DNA of 64,000 bases from Desulfocapsaceae bacterium (GTDB lineage Bacteria; Desulfobacterota; Desulfobulbia; Desulfobulbales; Desulfocapsaceae). Location of the stretch: positions 1 to 64,000 of the forward strand of contig JAQVER010000002.1 of assembly GCA_028697885.1 (NCBI GenBank). The letters run 5' to 3'. A model generated the notes under the pieces. The model made no database searches. It was not told the DNA's origin and saw only the letters and a program-made list of their open reading frames with translations. The position numbers and the translations under genes are program-made. This document shows, piece by piece, positions 9,536 to 19,536 of this stretch (positions are counted from its first letter, which is position 1; each line of letters starts with the position of its first letter).

Positions 9536-10074
9536 GCAATGAGTCACGCACTATCCTTACAGCTCAGGAGATGGATCTGGCCCTGAAAAGAATTGCTCTG
9601 CAGATCCTTGAACGCAACCATTCCGTCGCTGATCTGGCCATTGTCGGCATCCATACCTGCGGCGTGGATCTGGCAGAGCGAATCAGAAAGATTATCCAGG
9701 AGCAGGAGGGGGTAGAGATTCCTTTCGGCAGTCTTGATATCACCCTCTACCGTGATGACTGGAGCCTTATCTCCCAGAATCCCGTGGTCCGCACCACTGA
9801 TATCTCCTTTACGGTGGAAGGAAGCAGGCTGATTCTGGTGGATGATGTCCTGTACACCGGTCGCACCATCAGGGCGGCCATGGATGCCATCATGGATTAT
9901 GGCCGCCCCCACTCCATTCAATTGGCGGTGCTGGTTGGCCGAACTGGCCGTGAGCTTCCCATCCAGGCCGATTATACCGGCATGCAGACAACGGTTCAGC
10001 CCTACGAACGCATCCAGGTATTACTCAAGGAACATGGCGGCCGTGATGAAGTAGTGATCCAGAGGAGTATCTAG
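9532..10074 (+). CDS. pyrR: PyrR uracil phosphoribosyltransferase/pyrimidine regulator
   Basis: PyrR proteins convert uracil and PRPP to UMP and, in some bacteria, bind pyr mRNA to control attenuation. The 180-residue product shows AIVGIHTCGVDLAERI, the SLDITLYRDDW stretch and the PRPP loop LILVDDVLYTGRTIRAA. It is translationally coupled to purN through an ATGA overlap. No pyrimidine gene or obvious PyrR-binding leader is seen beside it, so a regulatory role here is not shown. Confidence 0.92.
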   Translation: MSNESRTILTAQEMDLALKRIALQILERNHSVADLAIVGIHTCGVDLAERIRKIIQEQEGVEIPFGSLDITLYRDDWSLISQNPVVRTTDISFTVEGSRLILVDDVLYTGRTIRAAMDAIMDYGRPHSIQLAVLVGRTGRELPIQADYTGMQTTVQPYERIQVLLKEHGGRDEVVIQRSI

Positions 10075-10370
10075 ATCTTTTCCAAGCCGCTGTAAAAAAA
10101 ATAATGTGGTCATTTCAATAGCCAAAGTCGGCTATCGCTCTTCACCCCATCTCTCTGGGGTAAGCGACACCGGTCGTTTCTGCTCTGCGTCAGGATCTGT
10201 TGCGAAATATTCTAAAATACAATGATTGTTTCGCAAAGGCTCCTGAATAATTCCGGTTGTTGAGTCTGTGTCTGTTGAGTTTGCAGTCTAAGAGACTATT
10301 GGCTATCCACCTTCTTCTAACGAGAAGCTTTCTTTAAAAATAAAGGCCGGGTTAACCCGGTTGTGTTGTT
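10075..10370. other. Intergenic region pyrR to U32 gene with two inverted repeats
   Basis: No gene is seen. ACCCC at 10144-10148 pairs with GGGGT at 10157-10161, with outer TCGCT/AGCGA arms extending the stem; it may end the pyrR transcript. TTGCGAAA at 10200-10207 pairs with TTTCGCAA at 10229-10236 around an AT-rich 21-base loop and may be a protein-binding palindrome. Confidence 0.4.
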
Positions 10371-12623
10371 ATGGAACTACTTGCTCCTGCCGGTAATATG
10401 GAGTCCTTCCGGGCTGCTGTCCAAGCCGGTGCTGATGCCGTCTATGTCGGCGCCCCTGGCCTGAACGCCAGAAACCTGGCCCGTGACCTCCGTCTGGAAG
10501 AGATTGCTGCCATGATCTCCTACTGCCGTGAGCATGGGCTGAAGTTCTATCTCGCTGCCAACAGTCTGGTCAGGGAACAGGACCTGCCCCAGGTGATCGA
10601 GACCCTGGCCATCCTCGAAGAGCTCAAGCCGGATGCCCTCATTGTTCAGGATCTGGGGGTGATCAAACTGGTGCAGGCCTATTTCCCCGATCTTACCCTC
10701 CATGCCTCTACCCTCATGGCCGCCCACAATTCCGATGTGGTCCGTTCCTTTACTGATATGGGCTTTGAGCGGGTGGTGCTTGCCCGTGAGCTGACCATGA
10801 AGGAGATCAGCGCCATCTGTAAAAAGACTGAGACTGAGATCGAGGTCTTTGTCCATGGGGCCATGTGTTTTTCCTATTCGGGGCTTTGTCTTTTTTCCTC
10901 CTTTCTCGGCGGCAAAAGCGGTCTGCGTGGCCGTTGCGTCCAGCCCTGCCGACGCCAGTACACCTGGGCGGCAAAAGGGGGAATCAAAAGTGGGACGAAA
11001 GGCGGGAGAAAGGGCAGCAGGGAAGCGTCCGGCGGCAAGGGTGGCTATCTCTTTTCCATGAATGATCTGGGCGGGCTTGAGGCCGTACCCTGGCTTGCCG
11101 AGGCCGGTGTCGCCTCTCTGAAGATTGAAGGGCGGCTGCGTACAGCTCACTATGTCTCCCACGTAGTTCAGGCCTACAGGATGGTGATTGATGCCGATGC
11201 GGCCAGCTTCCCCTCTGTGTTGAGAAAGGCCGGGCAGCTTGTGGAGCAGGCCATGAGCCGCAAAGTTACCCCCGGCTATTTTCAGTCGCCGCAACCAGCG
11301 GAGGCTATTACCCCTTACCATTCCGGGAATGTCGGAATGCATCTTGGCCGGCTGGAGGGGGTGCAGCAGCGGAAGAATGGTCTTTATGGCAGTCTGATTC
11401 TGAAGGGAGAACTGGAGGTCGGAGACCGCTTGCGTCTACATCTCGAGACATCAGGGGAGCGGCACAGTTTCACCCTGCAGGAGATGTTCAAGGGCAAGGA
11501 TCCAGTGCAACAGGCTCTGACCGGGGATAAGGTGCAGATTGGTCTGCCTGTCGATCTTGTCCCGCCAGGGGCAAGGATGATTGATATCTACAAGGTGGAT
11601 GTGCGCAACAGGCAGCAGGCCACTGATGTCGAATTCGGACTCCCGGCGATCGGGAAGATGAAGGACCTTGTCGTCCAAGTCCAGGATAGCCAGCGGGGTC
11701 GCATTGCCGCTATCCGCGGAGAGGTATGTCTGACGGGGAAAAAGGATGCAAGGTTATTGCTGCCCGTTGATAAGAGAGGAAAAAGCGATGGCAGATCGCG
11801 GGCCGCACAGCGGAAAAGCAGCGCGGTCAAGGTGAAATTGCCTCTGGAATGGTGGCTGAAGACCGACTCCCTTAAGTTGTTACAGGAGCGTCTGCCATTT
11901 ACCCCTGACCGTTTTTTGGTGCCTATCGATAAAACGACGGTCAGCCAGGTAGGACAGATTAAGCGCTATATGGGGCAGGGGATACGCAATATAACCTGGT
12001 GCCTGCCGCCTATCCTCTTTGAATCAGAGCTGGCCCAGATCCAGAAGCAGCTCACCATCCTCGTGCGTTCCGGTTTTAAAAGTTTTCAGATCGGACATAT
12101 CAGCCAGGCCTGGATGTTTCGAGGGGAGAGGGTCCATTTGTCCTGTGACTATACCATCAGCCTCATGAATAATCAGGCTTTGGCCGCGGTCGAGCATCTG
12201 GGGGCGGAGGCGGCCCAACTCTCCATTGAGGCAGATCGTGCCCTGCTTGCGGATATTATCAAAGGCAGTCGGACCAATTCCCAGCGTATCCGCAAGGGCC
12301 TGACCGTCTACGGCGCTCCGGCCCTCTTTACCGCCAGGCTTGCGGCACGTCATTTTCAGTATGATCGAGTTCTGGTCAGCCCCAAGGGGGAGTCTTTCAC
12401 CATGCACAAGAAAGACGGATTGGTCAGGACCGTGCCATGCCGCCCCTTCTCGCTGCTGCCCTATCTCGGAGAATTGCAGGATATGGGCCTTGATTATGTG
12501 GTGGTTGATCTCTGCAATCTTTCCACCAGTCAGCAGGATATGCTGGCCCTGGCCGAGAGGCTCAGCGGGGTGGGCAGGGTGGCAAAGCTCCCCACCTTTA
12601 ATTATCTCGGTACGCTGGAGTAG
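10371..12623 (+). CDS. U32 family peptidase / RlhA-like 23S rRNA hydroxylation protein
   Basis: A 750-residue U32 protein. The N-terminal half has MELLAPAGNMESFRAAVQAG, ADAVYVG, and the U32 signature VFVHGAMCFSYSGLC followed by GRCVQPCRRQY, whose cysteines are the likely iron-sulfur ligands. The long form with a C-terminal extension resembles E. coli RlhA (YdcP), needed for hydroxylation of 23S rRNA C2501; other U32 members act in tRNA hydroxylation or ubiquinone hydroxylation. A basic Gly/Lys/Arg-rich insert follows the cysteine cluster at about residues 202-224 and looks like a low-complexity loop. Proteolytic activity is not supported for these members. Confidence 0.82.
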   Translation: MELLAPAGNMESFRAAVQAGADAVYVGAPGLNARNLARDLRLEEIAAMISYCREHGLKFYLAANSLVREQDLPQVIETLAILEELKPDALIVQDLGVIKLVQAYFPDLTLHASTLMAAHNSDVVRSFTDMGFERVVLARELTMKEISAICKKTETEIEVFVHGAMCFSYSGLCLFSSFLGGKSGLRGRCVQPCRRQYTWAAKGGIKSGTKGGRKGSREASGGKGGYLFSMNDLGGLEAVPWLAEAGVASLKIEGRLRTAHYVSHVVQAYRMVIDADAASFPSVLRKAGQLVEQAMSRKVTPGYFQSPQPAEAITPYHSGNVGMHLGRLEGVQQRKNGLYGSLILKGELEVGDRLRLHLETSGERHSFTLQEMFKGKDPVQQALTGDKVQIGLPVDLVPPGARMIDIYKVDVRNRQQATDVEFGLPAIGKMKDLVVQVQDSQRGRIAAIRGEVCLTGKKDARLLLPVDKRGKSDGRSRAAQRKSSAVKVKLPLEWWLKTDSLKLLQERLPFTPDRFLVPIDKTTVSQVGQIKRYMGQGIRNITWCLPPILFESELAQIQKQLTILVRSGFKSFQIGHISQAWMFRGERVHLSCDYTISLMNNQALAAVEHLGAEAAQLSIEADRALLADIIKGSRTNSQRIRKGLTVYGAPALFTARLAARHFQYDRVLVSPKGESFTMHKKDGLVRTVPCRPFSLLPYLGELQDMGLDYVVVDLCNLSTSQQDMLALAERLSGVGRVAKLPTFNYLGTLE

Positions 12624-13341
12624 GCCCTCTGAGGCATTCTCTGTTTACTTCGTTTTAGTAGGATGAATCGCTCTTTTTATCTGTACTCGATGCGTTTGAA
12701 TCCTGCGTTGATGAGAGACTTCCAGTTTTTTTTGACTTTCTCTTGTGTGGAGACAAAATATTGCGATATTCGGGGAAAAATGATAAAAAATAGGCTCGTG
12801 AATGCCGTCTGTGAAGGCCAATAGAATACTGGCTGCGATTCTGAGCTTTGGTGTATCAAGCGCCTTCTGTGAGGATTTTATTTCTATTTGTAACATGGTT
12901 TTGGCTGTCGAACTGGCAGTAAGTGCTCCACAGTGTTTCATCGCGTTCCCGCTATTTGGTTCTTCGGATAACTTTCCGGTACTGCCGCTTTCTCCACTTG
13001 TTTGTCAATGTTGTTTTTATTTAGAATTTTTCCGCCAAATGTGTCGGAGCCATATTTGTTCTGACACATTTGGCGGTAGTGGGAGTAGTTCTATATGACC
13101 TACCACCTTGCAGTCGCTCAGTCCGTTCTTATAATAAAGCCTTCTGATTGAGACGAACACGAGTGTAGATGTTAAGCCAGCCACTGATGATTTGTTCAGG
13201 GCTGCAGTCAGTTTTTGTAAGTTCTTTTACTAAAGTCATTTCGCAGAATAACTACGCATTGACAGGCCATTTTTTGATGGCTTTTAGCAAGATGCTAACT
13301 ATCTTGCCCAATTAATCTTCATCTACAATAGAGAGTGCTAC
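12624..13341. other. 718-base region without a convincing gene
   Basis: Frames of 98 codons exist on both strands but give no recognisable protein and have poor ribosome sites. The region contains the REP-like palindrome listed at 13032-13076. AT-rich sequence before 13342 probably holds the promoter of the sulfatase gene. Confidence 0.4.
13032..13076. repeat. Perfect 14-bp inverted repeat, REP-like
   Basis: CCGCCAAATGTGTC at 13032-13045 and GACACATTTGGCGG at 13063-13076 are exact reverse complements around 17 bases. The AAATGTGTC-GA-CC style core resembles dispersed elements linked to REP-associated (Y1) transposases. No transposase gene is adjacent. Confidence 0.6.
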
Positions 13342-15312
13342 TTGAATTTACGAGAAAAGATGGATCGAAAAATATTAAAAATCTTTGCTGTTGTAAAAAA
13401 AAGCCGTTTTGCTGTTTTGGCCCTTTTCGGAGTAGTGTATCTGGCTATTTCAACCCTTTTACGAATTGTTCTTTTGATCAGTTCCTGGGGGGTGTCTAAG
13501 GCTAGTCTTTGGGAACTGAGTCAGATATTTCTGGTCGGTACCTTCTATGATGTGGTTTTTTGCATATATTTCAGCGTATTTTTCTCTCTTTTGCTTCTTT
13601 TTCTTCCTGATATCTTTTATAGAAGTAAAATCTATAAATATACAACCTTTTTCTTTGCATTTCTGCTGCTTTACGGGCTCTATTGTGTGACATTTGCAGA
13701 GTGGTTATTTTGGAATGAGTTCAATACAAGATTCAATTTTATTTCCATTGACTATCTCATGTATACGGATGAGGTGGCCAGGAATGTTTATGAATCCTAT
13801 CCTGTCCTTCCTATTTTTATTGGCATATTTTTTGCCTCAGCTCTCACCTTTGTCTTGGTGAAACCTGCTCTTGTCGGCATTTTACAGGTTCGAGAGAAGT
13901 TTAGTAGCAGGTTGGCTTTTACTATCTCAATATTCAGTTTGGCGCTCTGCTCCTATCTCTTTGTAGGTCAGTCCTTGCGAGGGCTTTCTGACAATAACTA
14001 CATTAATGAGTTGGGGTCAAATGGCCCCTATCAATTTGTTGCAGCCTTTAGAAATAATACCCTTGACTACAAGACCTTCTACCCTTTGGGGAATGAAGCA
14101 GAGCTGTCAAGGCGTCTAAAAGAGTCAGTCGGCAAGAAAAATGATGAGGGGGGGCTCTTCAATATTGCAAGAGATGTGGTGCCCATAAAAAATACTGAAA
14201 AACTCAATGTGATCCTCATCTCTATCGAGAGCCTGAGTGCTGAATTCCTCACCAGATTTGGCCAGAAAGAAGACATTACTCCTTTTATGGATCAATTGTT
14301 TGAGAAAGGGCTGTTGTTTACCAACTTTTATGCCACTGGCACCCGGACAACCCGCGGCCTGGAGTCAATTACCCTGTCCCTGCCGCCAACCCCTGGAAGA
14401 TCTCTGGTAAAGCGTCCCGACAATGCCAAGATTTACAATCTTGGCAAGGTGTTTAAGGATAATGGCTACGATGTGGCCTTTTTGTATGGAGGACGCGGTT
14501 TCTTTGACAATATGAACGCGTTTTTTTCAGGAAATGGCTATCGCACGGTTGATCAAAGTGATCTCGAAGCCGATGAGATTACCTTTGAAAATGCATGGGG
14601 TGTGGCGGACGAAGATATCTACAGAAAAGCAATTACTGAGGCGAATGCCTCGCATGCAGCCGGGAAACCTTTCTTCTATCATATCATGACCACCAGCAAT
14701 CACCGTCCTTATACCTATCCGGAAGGGAAGATAGATATTCCCTCCGGTACCGGACGTTCCGGGGGGGTTAAGTACACGGATTATGCCTTGCGGCAACTCA
14801 TCACCTTGGCAGAAAAACAGAAATGGTATCAGGATACCGTCTTCGTTATTGTGGCTGACCATTGCGCCGCCGTTGCCGGAAGGGCGGAGCTCCCTGTCGA
14901 GCGATATCATATTCCGCTCCTAATTTATTCTCCTGGGCATATAGATGCTCAAACTGTCAGTAAACTGAGCGGTCAGATTGATATTGCGCCAACCCTTCTT
15001 GCTCTGCTGGGAATCAGATATGAAAGCCATTTTTTCGGCCAGGATATTCTGAGTGATACTTTTCAGGAAAGAGCGCTTATCAGTAATTATCAACGGATGG
15101 GCCTCTATGAGGATGATCAGTTGACCATTCTGGCGCCTGTAAAGCAGATGACTGTTATCAAAGATCCTCTTTATAACGAGAAGAGCATTGCGGCTGATCC
15201 GAAAAATGGCAATGTCCTGGAGGCAATGGCCCTGTATCAGGGGGCCGATTTTATTCTGGCAAAGAGGTTGAACCGCTGGGGAGAGGCAGTGGCGAAAGAC
15301 ATTGGAGAGTAA
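13342..15312 (+). CDS. LTA-synthase-like membrane sulfatase (phosphoglycerol/phosphoethanolamine transferase type)
   Basis: The 656-residue protein has five hydrophobic segments in residues 20-220 and an extracytoplasmic alkaline-phosphatase-fold domain from about 295. Marks are LNVILISIESLSAEF (metal-binding Glu), TGTRTTRGLESITLSLPPTP (Thr nucleophile region), GYDVAFLYGGRGFFDN, and VIVADHCAA with a later histidine, matching the LtaS/OpgB-like family that moves phosphoglycerol or phosphoethanolamine onto envelope glycans or lipids. The exact acceptor is unknown. TTG at 13342 follows GAGAG by 8 bases; an in-frame ATG at 13360 is the alternative. Confidence 0.82.
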   Translation: MNLREKMDRKILKIFAVVKKSRFAVLALFGVVYLAISTLLRIVLLISSWGVSKASLWELSQIFLVGTFYDVVFCIYFSVFFSLLLLFLPDIFYRSKIYKYTTFFFAFLLLYGLYCVTFAEWLFWNEFNTRFNFISIDYLMYTDEVARNVYESYPVLPIFIGIFFASALTFVLVKPALVGILQVREKFSSRLAFTISIFSLALCSYLFVGQSLRGLSDNNYINELGSNGPYQFVAAFRNNTLDYKTFYPLGNEAELSRRLKESVGKKNDEGGLFNIARDVVPIKNTEKLNVILISIESLSAEFLTRFGQKEDITPFMDQLFEKGLLFTNFYATGTRTTRGLESITLSLPPTPGRSLVKRPDNAKIYNLGKVFKDNGYDVAFLYGGRGFFDNMNAFFSGNGYRTVDQSDLEADEITFENAWGVADEDIYRKAITEANASHAAGKPFFYHIMTTSNHRPYTYPEGKIDIPSGTGRSGGVKYTDYALRQLITLAEKQKWYQDTVFVIVADHCAAVAGRAELPVERYHIPLLIYSPGHIDAQTVSKLSGQIDIAPTLLALLGIRYESHFFGQDILSDTFQERALISNYQRMGLYEDDQLTILAPVKQMTVIKDPLYNEKSIAADPKNGNVLEAMALYQGADFILAKRLNRWGEAVAKDIGE

Positions 15313-15450
15313 TCCTTAGAATGGCTCAGCTTCTTTCTTGCTTCTGAAAAAATGATGAGTGGCCCTGTTCTTCTACATGAAGTGACCGGTCCCGTTTAAG
15401 AATCAAATTGGCGGCCGCCGCTGGTTACCTGAATCGTCGGAATTGTCAAA

Positions 15451-16092
15451 ATGAAAACAAAGATGAAGATACTTGATCGTTATTGCCGCACTGCGGATAA
15501 GAAGGTCATGATAGATATTGCTGCTGGGAGGGTAGAGGATCTCTACAATGATTTAGACAAATATGCACCGTATAGAAAAAAAGACCTGGATCAGGATCTC
15601 GTAGAATATCTTATTGATGCTGTAAGTGAAATTGGGAAAGAGGATTTTGTGATACGATTTCGTTTCGCAGTCTTAGCCGACATGGATCTGAGGTCTCGTG
15701 TGCAAAGGAGTATTCATAATTACTTTCAATATCTCAAAGTACTTGAACTTCGTGAGCTGGCGAAAATGACACGCTCCACTTTTATACTTTTTTCCATCGG
15801 AATTGTGCTTCTTTTCCTCTCTGTGTGGAGCAACCAAAAAATTGCAGGCTATGACGGTGTCATTACCCAGGTGTTTGCGGAAGGAATAACTGTGGCTGCA
15901 TGGGTATCCTTGTGGAATGCCATTACAAACTTTCTTATAAATTGGGTGCCTCATCATCAACAGCTTAAAATGTATGAACGAATTTCCAACGCAAGAATTA
16001 TTTTTCATGAGATGGTGCAGGGTGATCAACAACAAGAAGACCATTCTTGCTTCAGTCAAGCAGATGAAGGTGATCAAGGATACTCTCCATGA
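15451..16092 (+). CDS. Hypothetical membrane protein with two transmembrane segments
   Basis: I do not recognise this family. The 213-residue protein has a charged N-terminal half rich in Asp and Lys (about residues 1-105), a hydrophobic segment STFILFSIGIVLLFLSVW, a second weaker one through the ITVAAWVSLWNAITNFLINW stretch, and a polar Gln/Asp tail. The layout suggests a cytoplasmic helical domain anchored in the inner membrane by a hairpin. It follows the sulfatase by 138 bases on the same strand, but no shared function is evident. Confidence 0.6.
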   Translation: MKTKMKILDRYCRTADKKVMIDIAAGRVEDLYNDLDKYAPYRKKDLDQDLVEYLIDAVSEIGKEDFVIRFRFAVLADMDLRSRVQRSIHNYFQYLKVLELRELAKMTRSTFILFSIGIVLLFLSVWSNQKIAGYDGVITQVFAEGITVAAWVSLWNAITNFLINWVPHHQQLKMYERISNARIIFHEMVQGDQQQEDHSCFSQADEGDQGYSP

Positions 16093-16366
16093 TTTCCCTT
16101 GAATTCCGTTTTTTTTTGCACGAGCTAAAACATGGATGACAATCCTCCCCCAATTCATCTCAGGGCATTTTTTTTATGGAGGCCTTTCCTGAGCCACTGA
16201 ATATTGGTCAGTCAATGCTCGTCAGTCAGTGATAAAGGGACACGAATGAGGGGATTTCCCCCTTAAAACAAGCGATATGAAAGTCTATTGCCGACAGAGG
16301 AAAATCAACAAGAGACGCAATGAAGCTCTCCCGTCCAGCAATCCGAGCATCATTAGGAGGAAAGTT

Positions 16367-16714
16367 TTGAAAACCGGTATAATATTCAGGGCAATGATTA
16401 TAAGTGGTAGTATTCTCTTATCGGCAGTTAGCAGCGGGGCTGCAGATGATAAAGGAGCGGAGTCGATTGTGCTCAACGGAGGCAGTCTTGGCTCGATCAC
16501 CTTTCCCCATGCTGTTCATCAAGGGATTTTTGTTGACTGCAAACCCTGCCACGATCTTTTTCCCAAGGAGGCCAAGGTTATTGATAAAATGAAAGCTGAA
16601 GGGAAATTGCAGAAAAAAAATGTCATGAACATGTGTATAAAATGTCACAAAGATTTAACCGGAAAAGGTCAGACCGCAGGCCCGACCGTGTGCATGGGCT
16701 GTCATAAAAAATAA
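16367..16714 (+). CDS. Small periplasmic triheme c-type cytochrome (c3/c7-like)
   Basis: The 115-residue protein starts at TTG 16367, seven bases after a strong AGGAGG, which gives a clean signal peptide (MKTGIIFRAMIISGSILLSA followed by a small-residue cleavage region). The mature part holds three CxxCH heme sites (CKPCH, CIKCH, CMGCH) plus free histidines in FPHAVHQG that can be distal ligands, as in cytochrome c7. It should carry electrons in the periplasm of an anaerobic respirer. An upstream frame extension to 16277 would hide the signal peptide and is rejected. Confidence 0.85.
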   Translation: MKTGIIFRAMIISGSILLSAVSSGAADDKGAESIVLNGGSLGSITFPHAVHQGIFVDCKPCHDLFPKEAKVIDKMKAEGKLQKKNVMNMCIKCHKDLTGKGQTAGPTVCMGCHKK

Positions 16715-17299
16715 GAGTGGGGAGTGAAGTGAGAGTGGGACAGGGTTGCCGAAAGGGCATGTCGTAATACTGGTGAAGTGCAAAGCCTGTAAGCCAAGCC
16801 GCTCTTATCACTTCGCGATCTATCCGTTGAATAAGTCATTATAAATAAATCTTAAAATCTGTACAGATACGTACCCATCTATTTATGTCAAAGATAAATA
16901 AACATTCTGCTTGATTACAATGGCTTTATGGGGAGCTACTTGTGCGTCTGTGCTTGCGTCAACCTGATGCAAAAGTTGCTCCTGTAAATATATTCAACCT
17001 GAATAAGGATGAGTCCCGTTCTTGGAATAAAATAAATGAGTAGATTGCAGGCGGTGCCATGTCAGGCTTTGCCCCCTCTGCTGGGCCGTGTTCACGGACG
17101 TCAAGCCTTCATTCGAAGAACAGATCCTACCGCAACTGCATGTGGAAAATGGTGAACATTTTCTGGTGACTCCTGTGCTGACCAAGGCGGAGATGGATTC
17201 GCATTTTTTTTACCAAGGGTGAGGACCCTCTACAAACCCATTTCACTAATGAGGCGCAAGCGGGTAATAGGGGTTAGATCTGCTTGGCGCTGAGGTATT
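16715..17299. other. 585-base region without a clear gene; possible gene remnant
   Basis: No complete gene is seen. An open stretch at about 17084-17221 on the plus strand reads WAVFTDVKPSFEEQILPQL and continues to a stop in a protein-like composition, but it has no credible start and I cannot assign it. It may be the 3' remnant of a decayed gene. Confidence 0.3.
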
Positions 17300-18178
17300 A
17301 TGAAACCGTTTCTTATAACTTCGGGTGTTGTGCTGGCAATGTCCCTGCTGGCTTTTGTCCTGCTGATGCCTGCCTCTGGCAATTTTGTTCGTTATCTGTG
17401 GTGGCGCGCCATGTCTGCTGCCATCGTAGTGAGGGGCAGTGTCAGGTCCGGGGATGCTGATATTCATTATGTCAAGTATGGCAGCGGTCTGCCGCTGTTG
17501 TTGCTGCACGGCGGTTTGAGTCACCGCTTGAGCTGGTTCTCTCAGCTTCCGTGGCTGGCAGCTTCTGGTCGAGAGGTTATAGTAGTTGATACCCGTGGTC
17601 ACGGGGAGTCCGGACTTGGCGATACTGAGCTGAGTTATCGCCTGCTTGCTTCCGATGTCGTTCATGTCCTCAATCAGCTTGGCATCCAGCACACGGATGT
17701 GATAGGTTGGAGTGATGGAGCCAATACGGCGCTGCTTCTTGCTCGTTACTGGCCGGAGCGGGTCTGCCGAATCGTTGCCATCAGCGGTAACTCCGACCCC
17801 TCGGGTCTGACGTCTGAGGCGCGGGCCGACAGCAGTACACACAGCACCGGCCTGACCTATTGGTGGTATCGCTGGTGGACCAGAGCTGGAGAACGTATCG
17901 ACGAGCTGGAAAGGCGGATTAAACATCTGTGGCGGAATAATCCCAGCCTGCAGGCGCATGACCTGGGTGCCATAGAGGCACCGACACTGCTCATTGTCGG
18001 TGAACACGATGTAATCACTTCCGAACACGCGCAACAGATGGCGGATTTACTGCCGCACGGCACCTTGGAAGTTATCCCGGCTGGTGGTCACGCAACACTT
18101 ATTACCCATGCCTGTCAGATTGATATGTTGATCGGAAAATTTCTGGGAATTCCCATCGATTATCTGTGTAAAAAATGA
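17300..18178 (+). CDS. Alpha/beta hydrolase, membrane-anchored or exported
   Basis: The 292-residue protein begins with one hydrophobic segment (LITSGVVLAMSLLAFVLL), so it is exported or anchored. The alpha/beta hydrolase fold shows LLLLHGG (oxyanion loop), VVDTRGHGESG, the nucleophile elbow GWSDGA (Ser), the acid in LLIVGEHDVI (Asp) and the histidine in IPAGGHATL, so the triad is complete. The substrate is unknown. GAGG lies about 6 bases before the ATG. It is the first of a same-strand run with mntH, a stress protein and mprF. Confidence 0.85.
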   Translation: MKPFLITSGVVLAMSLLAFVLLMPASGNFVRYLWWRAMSAAIVVRGSVRSGDADIHYVKYGSGLPLLLLHGGLSHRLSWFSQLPWLAASGREVIVVDTRGHGESGLGDTELSYRLLASDVVHVLNQLGIQHTDVIGWSDGANTALLLARYWPERVCRIVAISGNSDPSGLTSEARADSSTHSTGLTYWWYRWWTRAGERIDELERRIKHLWRNNPSLQAHDLGAIEAPTLLIVGEHDVITSEHAQQMADLLPHGTLEVIPAGGHATLITHACQIDMLIGKFLGIPIDYLCKK

Positions 18179-18222
18179 TGAATAACCTCCATTAAAGTCC
18201 TTTTGATATTTCCCTACAGACC

Positions 18223-19533
18223 ATGAACAGCCCTGCAGATAAGCCAGAATGTGCACCAGAGAGCAGTGACCAAAAAACGATCAGTGTTGCCAGTAGGATT
18301 GTAATCGGAAAGGAACGAAAAGGATTTATGCGGCTGCTTCCTTTTCTTGGACCAGCCTTTATTGCCAGTATCGCGTATGTGGATCCGGGGAATTTCGCCA
18401 CCAATATCCAGGGTGGGGCTCAGTTTGGCTATACTCTGCTCTGGGTGGTGGTCTCCAGTAACCTGATGGCGATGCTTATCCAGAGCCTTTCGGCAAAGTT
18501 GGGTATTGCCACCGGGCGGAATCTGGCTGAACTTTGCCGGGATCATTTTCCCAGGCCGATAGTCTGGGCGATGTGGGTGATCATGGAACTGGTTGCCATT
18601 GCCACTGACCTGGCTGAATTTATCGGGGCGGCGGTTGGTTTTAATCTCCTGTTTGGTATGCCGCTAGGGATTGCCGGGCTACTCACTGCCGTAGTCACCT
18701 TTCTTATTCTCGCCCTCCAATCCCGTGGATTTCGGCCTATGGAGGCGGTCATTACGGCCTTGCTGGGGGTGATTGCTCTCTGCTATGTGGTGGAGACCTT
18801 TCTTGACAAGCCGGACTGGAAGCAAGTTGCCTTTCACGCGGTCGTGCCCCAATTTGCCGGGGCTGAAAGCATTCTGCTGGCCACTGGTATTCTGGGGGCA
18901 ACCATCATGCCTCATGTCATTTTTCTCCATTCTTCACTGACGCAGGGGCGTATTGTCACCTCTGACCAGGAACAGAAACGGCGTCTTTTTTCTTTCGAAA
19001 TGGTGGATATCATTGTGGCGATGGGGGTCGCTGGCTTTGTCAATGCGGCCATGTTGATCATGGCTGCAGCCACTTTTAATCGGCAGGGATTAAGTCAGAT
19101 TGCAACCATTGAAGAGGCGCACCGGACTCTGGAGCCGCTGCTTGGGGCTGCTGCCGGCTGGGTTTTTGCCATTTCACTTCTGGCTGCCGGGCTTGCTTCA
19201 ACGACGGTCGGTACCATGGCCGGCCAAGTAATCATGCAGGGCTTTCTTCATCGGCATATACCGATCTGGCTGCGTCGCCTGATCACTGTCGTGCCGTCTC
19301 TGGTCGTTATTTTTCTTGGCTTTGATCCGACCCGAACATTGGTCATGAGTCAGGTTGTGCTCAGTTTCGGATTACCCTTCGCTATTATCCCTCTGGTTAT
19401 CTTCACCGCTCGCAAAGGGTTGATGGGAACGCTCGTCAACTGGCGAGTGACAACGGTTTTGGCCTGGCTGGTAACAGCCTTGGTGATAAGTCTGAATTTC
19501 TATCTGCTGTACCAGATTTTTTTGGGAGCATAA
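18223..19533 (+). CDS. mntH: NRAMP-family divalent metal (Mn2+) transporter
   Basis: Proton-coupled importer of manganese or iron in the inner membrane. The 436-residue protein has about eleven hydrophobic segments and both metal-binding motifs: D54-P-G-N57 in VDPGNFATNIQGG and M229-P-H231 in IMPHVIFLHSS. The N-terminal 30 residues are polar. It ends 3 bases before the universal stress protein, so the two are co-transcribed. No MntR or MntS site was recognised upstream. Confidence 0.92.
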   Translation: MNSPADKPECAPESSDQKTISVASRIVIGKERKGFMRLLPFLGPAFIASIAYVDPGNFATNIQGGAQFGYTLLWVVVSSNLMAMLIQSLSAKLGIATGRNLAELCRDHFPRPIVWAMWVIMELVAIATDLAEFIGAAVGFNLLFGMPLGIAGLLTAVVTFLILALQSRGFRPMEAVITALLGVIALCYVVETFLDKPDWKQVAFHAVVPQFAGAESILLATGILGATIMPHVIFLHSSLTQGRIVTSDQEQKRRLFSFEMVDIIVAMGVAGFVNAAMLIMAAATFNRQGLSQIATIEEAHRTLEPLLGAAAGWVFAISLLAAGLASTTVGTMAGQVIMQGFLHRHIPIWLRRLITVVPSLVVIFLGFDPTRTLVMSQVVLSFGLPFAIIPLVIFTARKGLMGTLVNWRVTTVLAWLVTALVISLNFYLLYQIFLGA

Positions 19534-19536
19534 ATC

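Noticed and set aside
12645-13098. 98-codon frames on both strands
   Set aside because: No recognisable family, poor starts, and one runs through the REP-like palindrome.
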